Source of the DNA: an uncultured Bacteroidales bacterium
GTDB taxonomy: Bacteria > Bacteroidota > Bacteroidia > Bacteroidales > F082
Length of the DNA: 64,000 nt
Direction: 5' to 3'
Assembly: GCA_900317055.1 (NCBI GenBank)
Contig: ONFF01000010.1
Span: 22,031 to 86,030 of the forward strand
Part shown: positions 30,757-38,527 of the stretch, piece after piece
How positions within the stretch are numbered: the first letter of the stretch is position 1
How the letters are laid out: each line of letters starts with the position of its first letter
The notes under the pieces: model-generated
The model's database searches: none
What the model saw: the letters and a program-made list of their open reading frames with translations, nothing else
Told to the model about the DNA's origin: nothing
Made by a program: the position numbers and the translations under genes

Positions 30757-32448
30757 ATGAAACATATAGCTTGGATAGGATTGTTGGTCTTGCTAACCTT
30801 GTCGGCCTGCGACGCCACCACGCGCGAGGCGCGGCGCATGGTGAAGCGTGCCGAGCTGTTGGCCGACACCCTGCCCGACAGCACCGTGCGCATGATTGAC
30901 AGCGTGTTGCGCATGCCCGCGAGCTTCAGCGAGCGGGAGCGCATGGACATGGCCTTGCTGCAGGCCGAGGCCTTGTTTGGTGACCATGGACAGGAAATCT
31001 CACCCCTCATGGACGATGATTTCTTCGACGACCATGCCCCCCTCTCCACCAGCCCCGAATTGGAGCGTGCCGCCGCCTATTATGCCGGTAAAAAACAATA
31101 CGCCAAGGCCGCCCATGCGGCACTCTACAGCGGCTTCGTGCAGCAACACTACGATGAGAAGGAAATTGCCATGCGTTCGTTCAAGGAGGCGGAGCAATAC
31201 GGCAAACTGGCTGTTGACAGCCTTACTGTGGCGCAGGCGGAGTATTGGATGGGGAAGATGTTTATAGATGACGGCATGGAACAAGAAGCATTGAAGTCGT
31301 TTATGGTTTCAGAAAGGTATATTGGAAACCATAATGCCGACCGCTCCACTATCGAAAACAGCAAAGCTGTTGTATATATTTTGATGGGACAACATAACGA
31401 TGCAGAATTATGCCTCCGACAAAGTCTTCTTTACGCCGAAAAAGGACATACTGATAGGGTAAAACGTAAAATCCATAACAACTATTCGGTGCTTTACCGC
31501 CTTGAAGGCAAATACGGCGAGGCCCTTAATTCTTTACAGCAGATGATAAATGACCAAAGTCTTGACAATAAAGAACGGCTTGTACTATACTTAAACATAG
31601 GCAATGTTTATTTTGATATGGGAGTAAAGGATTCAACTGCTTGTTATTTTCAATTTATGGAAGAACTCTTGCCGATAGTCAATTTAAAAGCGGAAACTAA
31701 AGTTGCTGCATACGGTGCTTTATTTCGTTTTGCGGAAAGCCAAGATGATAAAACAACGGCATTACAATACCATGAAAATCATGAAAAGATATTGTATGAT
31801 TTAATGCTTCAACAGCAAGAGCAGACCATTTTCCGGATTCAACAACAATATGACTATGAGAGTCTGCAAAATGTGATGAATAAGAAAATCATACAAAGGC
31901 ATATTACAATATTGATTATCAGTATATTATTACTTATTACAACCATTCTCATTCTGTTTTTGCAATACCGTCACAAACAATTGCTGAAATCGGAGGAAGA
32001 AATGAAGCAGCAACTGGATGACCTGAAACAGGATTTGCTACAAACGGTGAAAACCTCTGTGTTGGACCATGAGATTTCCTCTCGATTAAGGTTGATTCTC
32101 AAAGTCCACGACAAGACACCACAGGGGAATGACCCCAAAAAAGAATGGCAGTCTTTGGTATGGCAAATCATGAATGGTGAGCAAGAAGCTTTTGAGGCCG
32201 CAAGAAGTGTTTTGGAAACGGCTTATCCTAAACTGTATTCAACCATTAAGGAAAATTATCCCGACTTGAGCGAAACAGAAGCCAAGATATGTCTGCTCTC
32301 TTGTTCTGACCTCTCCAATACAGAGATAGCCGAATTGTTAGGACTGAGCACAAATACCGTCAACCAAAACCGCAGTAACCTGCGCAAGAAGCTGAACCTA
32401 AAACCCGACCGAATGAAGGAACAGATACGTTCGGCATTGTCCAAGTAA
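30757..32448 (+). CDS. Membrane-anchored lipoprotein/TPR regulator with LuxR-like HTH
   Basis: 563 residues from the ATG at 30757, chosen because a lipoprotein signal starts there (MKHIAWIGLLVLLTLSAC, Cys18); 20 more upstream codons are open but unsuited. TPR-like helices run to about 370, then a membrane segment (ITILIISILLLITTILILFL, about 387-406), a charged helix, and a C-terminal HTH with LSETEAKICLLS and LSNTEIAELLGLSTNTVNQ. It shares the plan and N-terminus with the gene at 7401. A periplasmic sensing part and a cytoplasmic DNA-binding part are inferred. Its targets are unknown. Confidence 0.83.
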   Translation: MKHIAWIGLLVLLTLSACDATTREARRMVKRAELLADTLPDSTVRMIDSVLRMPASFSERERMDMALLQAEALFGDHGQEISPLMDDDFFDDHAPLSTSPELERAAAYYAGKKQYAKAAHAALYSGFVQQHYDEKEIAMRSFKEAEQYGKLAVDSLTVAQAEYWMGKMFIDDGMEQEALKSFMVSERYIGNHNADRSTIENSKAVVYILMGQHNDAELCLRQSLLYAEKGHTDRVKRKIHNNYSVLYRLEGKYGEALNSLQQMINDQSLDNKERLVLYLNIGNVYFDMGVKDSTACYFQFMEELLPIVNLKAETKVAAYGALFRFAESQDDKTTALQYHENHEKILYDLMLQQQEQTIFRIQQQYDYESLQNVMNKKIIQRHITILIISILLLITTILILFLQYRHKQLLKSEEEMKQQLDDLKQDLLQTVKTSVLDHEISSRLRLILKVHDKTPQGNDPKKEWQSLVWQIMNGEQEAFEAARSVLETAYPKLYSTIKENYPDLSETEAKICLLSCSDLSNTEIAELLGLSTNTVNQNRSNLRKKLNLKPDRMKEQIRSALSK

Positions 32449-32781
32449 TTATGGTTTTGCCTTCACAAGCCTAAATGCTTGTCTGTTTTGTCATTTTTTT
32501 ACTCTCCAATACTTATATCCAAAGCTAAAACACCTATATATTTGTTTTTGTTTCTTATTGGTTTTCAATGGTTTGTATTTTCTCCATTGAAAAAAAGCTA
32601 TATGAAGCGAATTTAAAACTATATCTCAATTGAAAGATATGTTAGACTCAGTAATTTCGTGCTGTGAATTGTTTCACGACACATGTCAATCCCTATTGTT
32701 AACCACAAAAATCAAACGACAATGAAAACAAAAACATTACTTCTCGTTGGCCTTTGTGCCATTGGCCTTTGCAGTTGGGAC
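32449..32781 (+). other. Non-coding leader with a stray signal-peptide start
   Basis: AT-rich stretch of 333 nt. Near its end is an ATG at 32722 encoding MKTKTLLLVGLCAIGLCSWD, a signal-peptide-like start that runs in frame straight into the real signal peptide of the next gene. It looks like the remnant of another gene's 5' end. No clear TAnnTTTG promoter is seen. Confidence 0.6.
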
Positions 32782-34320
32782 ATGAAGAAAATAATAACAG
32801 TCATTGCATCCCTGCTGTTGGTTGAAGTCTCCTTCTCCCAACAGCAGGGATTTTTCCAATTATTCGAGGACGAAAGATCACTGTTAGTTCAAACCGTCAT
32901 TGAAGCCAACGAAGGATGTTATATCTTCGTCCAAAATGAAGAAAACTTCGTCAGCAAATGCGAGCTTGTGAAACTCTCTGAAGAAGGGAATTTGCTGAAA
33001 CGGGTTAAGATAGACTTGTTTCCGTCATATTCATACACTTGCTCGGACCTAAAGGGCATCTTTCACGACCCCGTAAATCCTGATTTGTACTTGGGTATTG
33101 GTTTGAACATTGATGTACCCAACAGATATGCCAGACCGTTTGTGATTCGTTTCGACGAAGAGCTCAACATCACTTTCGCAAAAGAAGTGGAACTGCCCGA
33201 ACAATACAGGGCTTTGGAATCTTCGACATTCAAGATGACCCACGACGGCAAGTTCATGGCTGTCGTTGATCTATGGGGCCAATACATACGGCTTCACATG
33301 CTCATTTCGCCTGACGGAGTTCTGGAGAGACTACACGAAGACTCCCTAGATGCCGGTCTGTACATTGGCACTTTGTTTGAATACCCCAATTCCAATTGCT
33401 ATGGACACTACAGGAAATCATGGTACCGCCTACCCAGCCCGAGGACGACAACCAGACTTTTCACGCTTGACGAGAATTTCGACACCATTTCATCAAAGGA
33501 GTTTACGACCGTAACTTATGATTCTATAGGTAATAACATTTTTAAATTCACTCTGGTTCCCATAGAGTATACCACTATGAGAATTGTTGACGATACAACA
33601 TTGGTCTTCTATGATCGTGTCAGAGAATTAAGTTATGTCAATGGAAGTAGTAATCCTAACTCTCAACACGAATATTCAACCCTACTGTTCAAGACGGATT
33701 TGCTAGGCAACATTCTGGAATATCACCTCATCGGCAGCTGGAATGGATATAACGATATGCCAGCAATCTTAGGTCAATCGTTCGATTACGCCACAAACTG
33801 TCCTTCATCGCAAAGACAATTGTATGTTTGTTACGAGAGTTATGATATTGATGATGAGTATTATATGGAACCGAACTCCATCACCGTGGCCAAAATGGAC
33901 GAAGATGGGACAATCGTCTGGCAGAACAATTACTCGATTCCGTCATCTTTAATGAGAGCTCGGTGTTTGCTAGCAACCCGGGATGGAGGTTGCATTGTGT
34001 TGGGAGAATATACAAAAAACAACCAATACGAAGTGTTTGCCCTCAAAATCGACTCTGAAGGTTCGTATGGCATGGATGAAGTTTCAATCCGTCCCTACGC
34101 CTTCTATCCCAACCCCACAAGGGAACTACTGTTCATGCAGTTCTCCCCAGATGTTCAACCTGCCCAAATCGAGCTCTACGACCTGCAAGGCCGCCTGGTG
34201 CGCTCGCAAAGCAAGGCCTTCGAAAACATTGACATGAGCCAATTGCCCGCTGGCACTTACACCTTGCGCGTCACTATGGAGGATGGGAAGGCTTATTCGG
34301 ACAAAGTGGTGAAGGAATAA
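32782..34320 (+). CDS. T9SS-secreted protein, paralogue 1
   Basis: 512 residues from the ATG at 32782, where a proper signal peptide starts (MKKIITVIASLLLVEVSFSQ). A second signal-like start lies 20 codons upstream in the same frame. The mature body is a beta-rich, WD/propeller-like secreted domain without recognised catalytic residues. The last about 75 residues are a T9SS sorting domain (FYPNPTRELLFMQF, LYDLQGRLVRSQSKAFENID, DKVVKE). It is followed by a palindrome pair and by a paralogous gene. A surface or secreted role is likely. Confidence 0.85.
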   Translation: MKKIITVIASLLLVEVSFSQQQGFFQLFEDERSLLVQTVIEANEGCYIFVQNEENFVSKCELVKLSEEGNLLKRVKIDLFPSYSYTCSDLKGIFHDPVNPDLYLGIGLNIDVPNRYARPFVIRFDEELNITFAKEVELPEQYRALESSTFKMTHDGKFMAVVDLWGQYIRLHMLISPDGVLERLHEDSLDAGLYIGTLFEYPNSNCYGHYRKSWYRLPSPRTTTRLFTLDENFDTISSKEFTTVTYDSIGNNIFKFTLVPIEYTTMRIVDDTTLVFYDRVRELSYVNGSSNPNSQHEYSTLLFKTDLLGNILEYHLIGSWNGYNDMPAILGQSFDYATNCPSSQRQLYVCYESYDIDDEYYMEPNSITVAKMDEDGTIVWQNNYSIPSSLMRARCLLATRDGGCIVLGEYTKNNQYEVFALKIDSEGSYGMDEVSIRPYAFYPNPTRELLFMQFSPDVQPAQIELYDLQGRLVRSQSKAFENIDMSQLPAGTYTLRVTMEDGKAYSDKVVKE

Positions 34321-34324
34321 TGAA

Positions 34325-34373
34325 GGGGATTGCAAATCCCCAACTCAAAGCCGGCGGATTGCAAATCCGCCGG
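34325..34373. repeat. Two GGATTGCAAATCC palindromes
   Basis: GGGGATTGCAAATCCCC (34325-34341) and CCGGCGGATTGCAAATCCGCCGG (34351-34373), both perfect palindromes sharing the core GGATTGCAAATCC, just after the first T9SS cargo gene. Confidence 0.9.
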
Positions 34374-34412
34374 AACAAAGTGACTATGGTGAAGAAAAAA
34401 ATCAAAAAATTC

Positions 34413-34442
34413 TTGCTTAAAACGGAATATTTTGTATTTTTG
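34413..34442 (+). promoter_or_regulatory. Promoter of the second T9SS paralogue
   Basis: TTG at 34413-34415, a 19-nt spacer, then TATTTTTG at 34435-34442, 24 nt before the ATG at 34467. Confidence 0.75.
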
Positions 34443-34466
34443 TGGAAAAATTAATTCTAAAATACC

Positions 34467-36038
34467 ATGAAAAGACTTCTATTCTTACTCATTCCAGCCT
34501 TTGCGGCACTGGCCTTGCATGCCCAAGACAACGCTCAAAAAAACGACTTGTACGAAATCATGTCGCACAACATGGGGGGATTCTTTAACATCTATGGTAA
34601 TAATGAAAAATCACTCTTTCCTCTTGCTGCCATAGAAACCAAAGATGGAGACTTTATAGTGTCGTCAAAAGACACTTCTGGAAGCTATGGTGAACTTGTC
34701 AAAATCTCAGTTGGTGGTGAACTTGTCAAGAGAAAGGTTATCAACCCTATTCCTTCCTCATCTTTCGTTTTCACCTATATTGATTTCATTTGTCGTGACC
34801 TGAACGAGCCCGATGCCTTTATTGCACTTGGAGTTGCGAGTGCATACGATAACGGGCAGTGGATTGCAAAAACATTTATCGCCTATTTCGATGACGAATT
34901 AGACAATTTCTATACGAAAATCATCGGTTTGCCCGATGAATACCAAAGCCCAGGGAACACCTCTCGTCAGCTGACTAACGAAGGCAAGTTTTTGTGTGCT
35001 TCCAATCTTGTCGAAATAGAAAAACGCCTTTACATGATTATTAACCGTGATGGGGAAATCGAGAAACTTGCGGAAGACACGGCCACTCAAAACACAGATA
35101 TGTATCCCTATAATATAGGCGTTTTCTTCGAATACCCGGAAGGGAATCGCTATGGGCATTACCGAACGTCGTACTATTGCCCACCAAGCCCACGACTTAC
35201 TACAAGGCTTTTCACCTTTGACGATGACTTCAACCCAGAGGCTGTCTTAGAATATACCACATTCACTGATACAGTGAACGGCATAGTCTCATACTATACA
35301 CCTAAAACCATGGAAATGGCGACCACGCGGCCCATTGACGATACGACAATGTTATTCTGTGACCAATTCACAGAATCTCACACACCGAGAATGGAAAGAT
35401 CAACACTTCTCTTCAAGACGAATTTAAATGGTAACATAAGGAATTTCTTGATTTTAGGTAGTTGGAACGACTCCACCGACCGTCCTGCTTTATATCAGTC
35501 TTTTGATTACGCTAAGATTAATTCAGCCATAGAGAAGTCTATTTTTGTCTGTTGCCGGATTACCCCAAAGCAGTTTTACGATGAGCCCAATCCCATTGCA
35601 ATATACAAGGTACATGAGAACTTTGATGTCGTTTGGCACAAAAGCTACTCGAACCCTCACTATGCCTTGACACCAACTTATATTGTAGCAACACAAGATG
35701 GTGGGTGTCTGGTTGTTGGGGTAACACAAAGAAATGAATATTATAATGTTTTCGCTCTTAAATTGGACTCGGACGGCACGCTGGGCACGGACGAAATCAC
35801 CGTCCGCGACGAGCTGTATTGCTATCCCAACCCCGTTAAGGATGTGCTGCATGTAGGCTGTCCGCAAGGTAACAAGCCAACCGCCATCGAGCTATACGAC
35901 CTGCAAGGCCGCCTGGTGCGCTCGCAAAGCAAGGCCTTCGAGAGCATCGACATGAGCCAGTTGCCTGTTGGAACCTACACGATGCGCGTCATCATGGAGG
36001 ATGGGAAGGCTTATTCGGACAAAGTGGTGAAGGAGTGA
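34467..36038 (+). CDS. T9SS-secreted protein, paralogue 2
   Basis: 523 residues with a signal peptide (MKRLLFLLIPAFAALALHAQ). It is collinear with the preceding gene: shared segments include TTRLFTxDxxFxxxxxxExTT, TRPIDDTTMLF / MRIVDDTTLVF and RSTLLFKTN / YSTLLFKTD. The bodies have diverged, but the C-terminal T9SS sorting domain (from YCYPNPVKDVLHV to DKVVKE) is almost identical to that of paralogue 1, including at DNA level. It is expected at the cell surface or secreted. A shared terminator with lutB follows. Confidence 0.85.
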   Translation: MKRLLFLLIPAFAALALHAQDNAQKNDLYEIMSHNMGGFFNIYGNNEKSLFPLAAIETKDGDFIVSSKDTSGSYGELVKISVGGELVKRKVINPIPSSSFVFTYIDFICRDLNEPDAFIALGVASAYDNGQWIAKTFIAYFDDELDNFYTKIIGLPDEYQSPGNTSRQLTNEGKFLCASNLVEIEKRLYMIINRDGEIEKLAEDTATQNTDMYPYNIGVFFEYPEGNRYGHYRTSYYCPPSPRLTTRLFTFDDDFNPEAVLEYTTFTDTVNGIVSYYTPKTMEMATTRPIDDTTMLFCDQFTESHTPRMERSTLLFKTNLNGNIRNFLILGSWNDSTDRPALYQSFDYAKINSAIEKSIFVCCRITPKQFYDEPNPIAIYKVHENFDVVWHKSYSNPHYALTPTYIVATQDGGCLVVGVTQRNEYYNVFALKLDSDGTLGTDEITVRDELYCYPNPVKDVLHVGCPQGNKPTAIELYDLQGRLVRSQSKAFESIDMSQLPVGTYTMRVIMEDGKAYSDKVVKE

Positions 36039-36051
36039 TGACAATATAATT

Positions 36052-36076
36052 AATGCCGCCAATGAATGGCGGCATT
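36052..36076. terminator. Terminator between the T9SS gene and lutB
   Basis: AATGCCGCC (36052-36060), a 7-nt loop, GGCGGCATT (36068-36076), followed by ATTTATATTT. It sits between convergent genes. Confidence 0.7.
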
Positions 36077-36123
36077 ATTTATATTTACAAAAGATTTATG
36101 GAAGATTTGCTTCCTTAAATCAA

Positions 36124-37503
36124 CTATAGATTCCGTTCCCTCCACTGCTGACTGAACGACTTGGAGGCAAACTCGGGCATAGGTCTGTTTTCTCCCCAAA
36201 GCGGCAACAACAGTCGCTTTAATTCCAATTTCTTGAAAAACAGGGGACCATCCATCTTTTTACGCGATTTGCAGTGCCAAATCATGGCCTTCAGCAAGGC
36301 ATCATATTTTGCATTGCCTGTTTTTTCAGTAATGGCTAGTTGGCGGTTTTCTATGATCAAGTCGTCTAACGGAATCTTCACTGGACAAATCTCCACACAT
36401 TTGCCGCATAAGGAACAGGCAGAATTGAGGTAATTGTAATCCTCTAAGCCTTCCATCAAGGGTGACATCACTGTCCCTACCGGACCAATGTGCTTTGTCC
36501 CATAGGAATAACCACCTATGTTCTTGTAGACTGGACACACGCTCACACATGCGCCACAATGGATACACGACATCACTTTACGCTGCTTTTCATGCGCAAG
36601 CAACTCGGAGCGATTATTGTCCAAAAGGATGACATACATTTGCTCAGGACCATTGCCCGTCTTGGAAGGACCAAAAGTGATGCTGTTGCAAGCCGCCATG
36701 CTTTGTCCAGAAGAATGTAATGAAAGCAATGGCAACAATACGCTTAAATCATCCATATTTGGAATCACCTTGGCGATGCCGGCCACTACAATGTGTACTT
36801 TTGCCAAAGATATGGACTTCAATATATTGCCTTCATTCTCAGTGAGCACCACGCCACCCGTATTGGAAAGCAAGAAATTGGCTCCCGTGATACAGACAGG
36901 CACATCTTTTGCCTCGATACCCACTTCATGTCGCACAAAATTGACCATTTGCTTGGCAGAACTGTCTGCTTTTAACTTAAAATTTGAAGTCAAAATGGCA
37001 TTGTTTTCCTCTTTCGAAAGATGAATGGAAGGTGACTGGGGATGATATGATTTCTGTTTGTTTTGGTGCATGATGAAACGCCCAACTTCGGTTTCCACCA
37101 CACGGATGTTTTTACGCTCCAGAAAACCATTGAGTTCTATTTCATCCAGCACAGTGGAATTGGAACGCATGATGGCATTGGCTCTTTCCTTGCGGATGAT
37201 GTCGAAAATCATGGTCAAGGCATCATCGGCGTTGCGCGCCCATAACACTTTGCCACCATTTTCGTTGAAGTGGGTTTCAAAGTCGACTAACAACTTTTCC
37301 AAGTTCAACAGCGACTTGTTGCGCAGGGTATAGGCACGCTGTTTTTCCAGGTCAAGATTGCGATAGTTTTCCTTGCCTTTGGCAAAGTTGTTCTCGAAAC
37401 AACCTGTGCTATAGTTGATTTTCTGCCAATGCTCCTCATCGAAAGCCAAGGCACAACCGTCTTTGAATATGGTTTTAGAATCACTCATCATCATGGTTTT
37501 CAA
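36124..37503 (-). CDS. lutB: LutB-like iron-sulfur lactate utilisation protein
   Basis: 459 residues. An N-terminal LUD domain (DUF162-like) and two 4Fe-4S clusters in the C-terminal third: CIHCGACVSVCPVYK and CSLCGKCVEICPVKIP. This is LutB, part of the LutABC L-lactate oxidation complex. No LutA or LutC gene lies beside it, so either they are elsewhere or the gene works in another electron-transfer role. The 23-nt overlap with rpiB upstream depends on the chosen first Met; M6 at 37488 is also plausible. It is co-directional with rpiB. Confidence 0.9.
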   Translation of the reverse strand: MKTMMMSDSKTIFKDGCALAFDEEHWQKINYSTGCFENNFAKGKENYRNLDLEKQRAYTLRNKSLLNLEKLLVDFETHFNENGGKVLWARNADDALTMIFDIIRKERANAIMRSNSTVLDEIELNGFLERKNIRVVETEVGRFIMHQNKQKSYHPQSPSIHLSKEENNAILTSNFKLKADSSAKQMVNFVRHEVGIEAKDVPVCITGANFLLSNTGGVVLTENEGNILKSISLAKVHIVVAGIAKVIPNMDDLSVLLPLLSLHSSGQSMAACNSITFGPSKTGNGPEQMYVILLDNNRSELLAHEKQRKVMSCIHCGACVSVCPVYKNIGGYSYGTKHIGPVGTVMSPLMEGLEDYNYLNSACSLCGKCVEICPVKIPLDDLIIENRQLAITEKTGNAKYDALLKAMIWHCKSRKKMDGPLFFKKLELKRLLLPLWGENRPMPEFASKSFSQQWRERNL

Positions 37504-37936
37504 CGGGTTCTATCTTTTCAACTCTTCTTGTGTGACGACCTCCTTCGAAGTCGGTATGCAGAAAAGCCTGTACCATCTCCCAAGCTAACTCATTAGGAAT
37601 GAAGCGACCTGGCAAGGCAAGGATATTGGCATCGTTGTGCTGACGAGCCAATTTGGCCAGTTCAACATTCCAACACAAAGCCGCTCTCACATGGTGATGG
37701 TGATTGGCCGTCATCTGGGCGCCATTGCCGCTACCGCAAAGAATGATGCCAAGTGGATATTCACCCTTTTCGATGGCCGAAGCCAACGGATGGATCATAT
37801 CAGGATAATCGACACTTTCATTGCTGTGGGTACCGTAATCTTTGACCTTGTAACCGGCTTCTTCCAATTTTTCAATCAAAAATTGCTTCATTTCAAAGCC
37901 GCCATGGTCGCTCGCTATGGGTATGATTTGTTCCAT
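37481..37936 (-). CDS. rpiB: Ribose 5-phosphate isomerase B
   Basis: 151 residues from the ATG at 37936, chosen because the family start (MEQIIPIASDHGGFEMK) lies there; the frame stays open upstream but without family similarity. The active-site pattern is present: SDHGG (9-13), LCGSGNGAQM (about 70-79, where many RpiB have CGTGIG and its Cys) and the HNDANILALPGRF segment (about 106). It interconverts ribose 5-phosphate and ribulose 5-phosphate. It probably shares an mRNA with lutB. Confidence 0.93.
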   Translation of the reverse strand: MEQIIPIASDHGGFEMKQFLIEKLEEAGYKVKDYGTHSNESVDYPDMIHPLASAIEKGEYPLGIILCGSGNGAQMTANHHHHVRAALCWNVELAKLARQHNDANILALPGRFIPNELAWEMVQAFLHTDFEGGRHTRRVEKIEPVENHDDE

Positions 37937-37962
37937 TTTTCTGCTGTTGATATTTCGATGGG

Positions 37963-37990
37963 CAAAATTACATATTTTCATTGTTCGCAA
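37963..37990 (-). promoter_or_regulatory. Promoter of rpiB-lutB
   Basis: On the minus strand TAATTTTG (complement of 37963-37970) with TTG 17 nt upstream (complement of 37988-37990), 26 nt before the rpiB start. Confidence 0.55.
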
Positions 37991-38500
37991 CCTTTTTATA
38001 AGGCTATTTCTGAACGACTTAACCGCTTTGAAAAATTCAACGGATTTAAGATAATCAATTGATTTTCTGTATAATATTAAGTTATCAACAGTTTTCTTGT
38101 TGATAACTTTTTCATTCTGGTGCATAAAAACAGGGGGTTGTTCATTGCATCATTTTTCAACCTCAAAACACCAAAAAATGAACAAATTTTCAAAAAAATG
38201 AGGTTCATTTTATCCGCTTTTTTGCATTTCAACGAATAGCCGAAAAGGTATTGATAAGGCTGAAAAATAATCCTTTGCTTTTTTCTTCGATACGAATCTC
38301 AAACTGAAAACCATTAATGCAAGATTTTTAATGAAAAGTTATCAACCAATTCACAGGCATATTAACAACCTTATCAAATTTGAAATTAATTCAAAAAAAT
38401 AAAAATATGATTTTAATAATGAAATTTGAAGTGTTGATAAACCGCATTCGATTTTTTCAGCGAATTGCGATGAAGATGTCGTTATTCCAACCAAAATGCC

Positions 38501-38508
38501 TAATTTTG
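38501..38508 (+). promoter_or_regulatory. -7 element of the MORN-repeat gene
   Basis: TAATTTTG, 19 nt before the ATG at 38528; no clear TTG upstream. Confidence 0.45.
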
Positions 38509-38527
38509 ACCCGTTTTTTGGAAGTAA

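Larger units (their letters stand above)
37937..38527. other. AT-rich intergenic region, candidate replication origin
   Basis: 591 nt between divergent rpiB and the MORN-repeat gene. It holds 9-mers similar to DnaA boxes: TTATCAACA at 38082-38090, its inverse TGTTGATAA at 38098-38106 and 38432-38440, TTATCAACC at 38339-38347, and TTATCAAAT at 38371-38379. The first pair forms a 12-bp inverted repeat (AAGTTATCAACA/TGTTGATAACTT). The plus strand changes from C-rich (left) to G-rich (right) around here, as expected at an origin. No gene is seen. The assignment as oriC is inferred. Confidence 0.5.
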
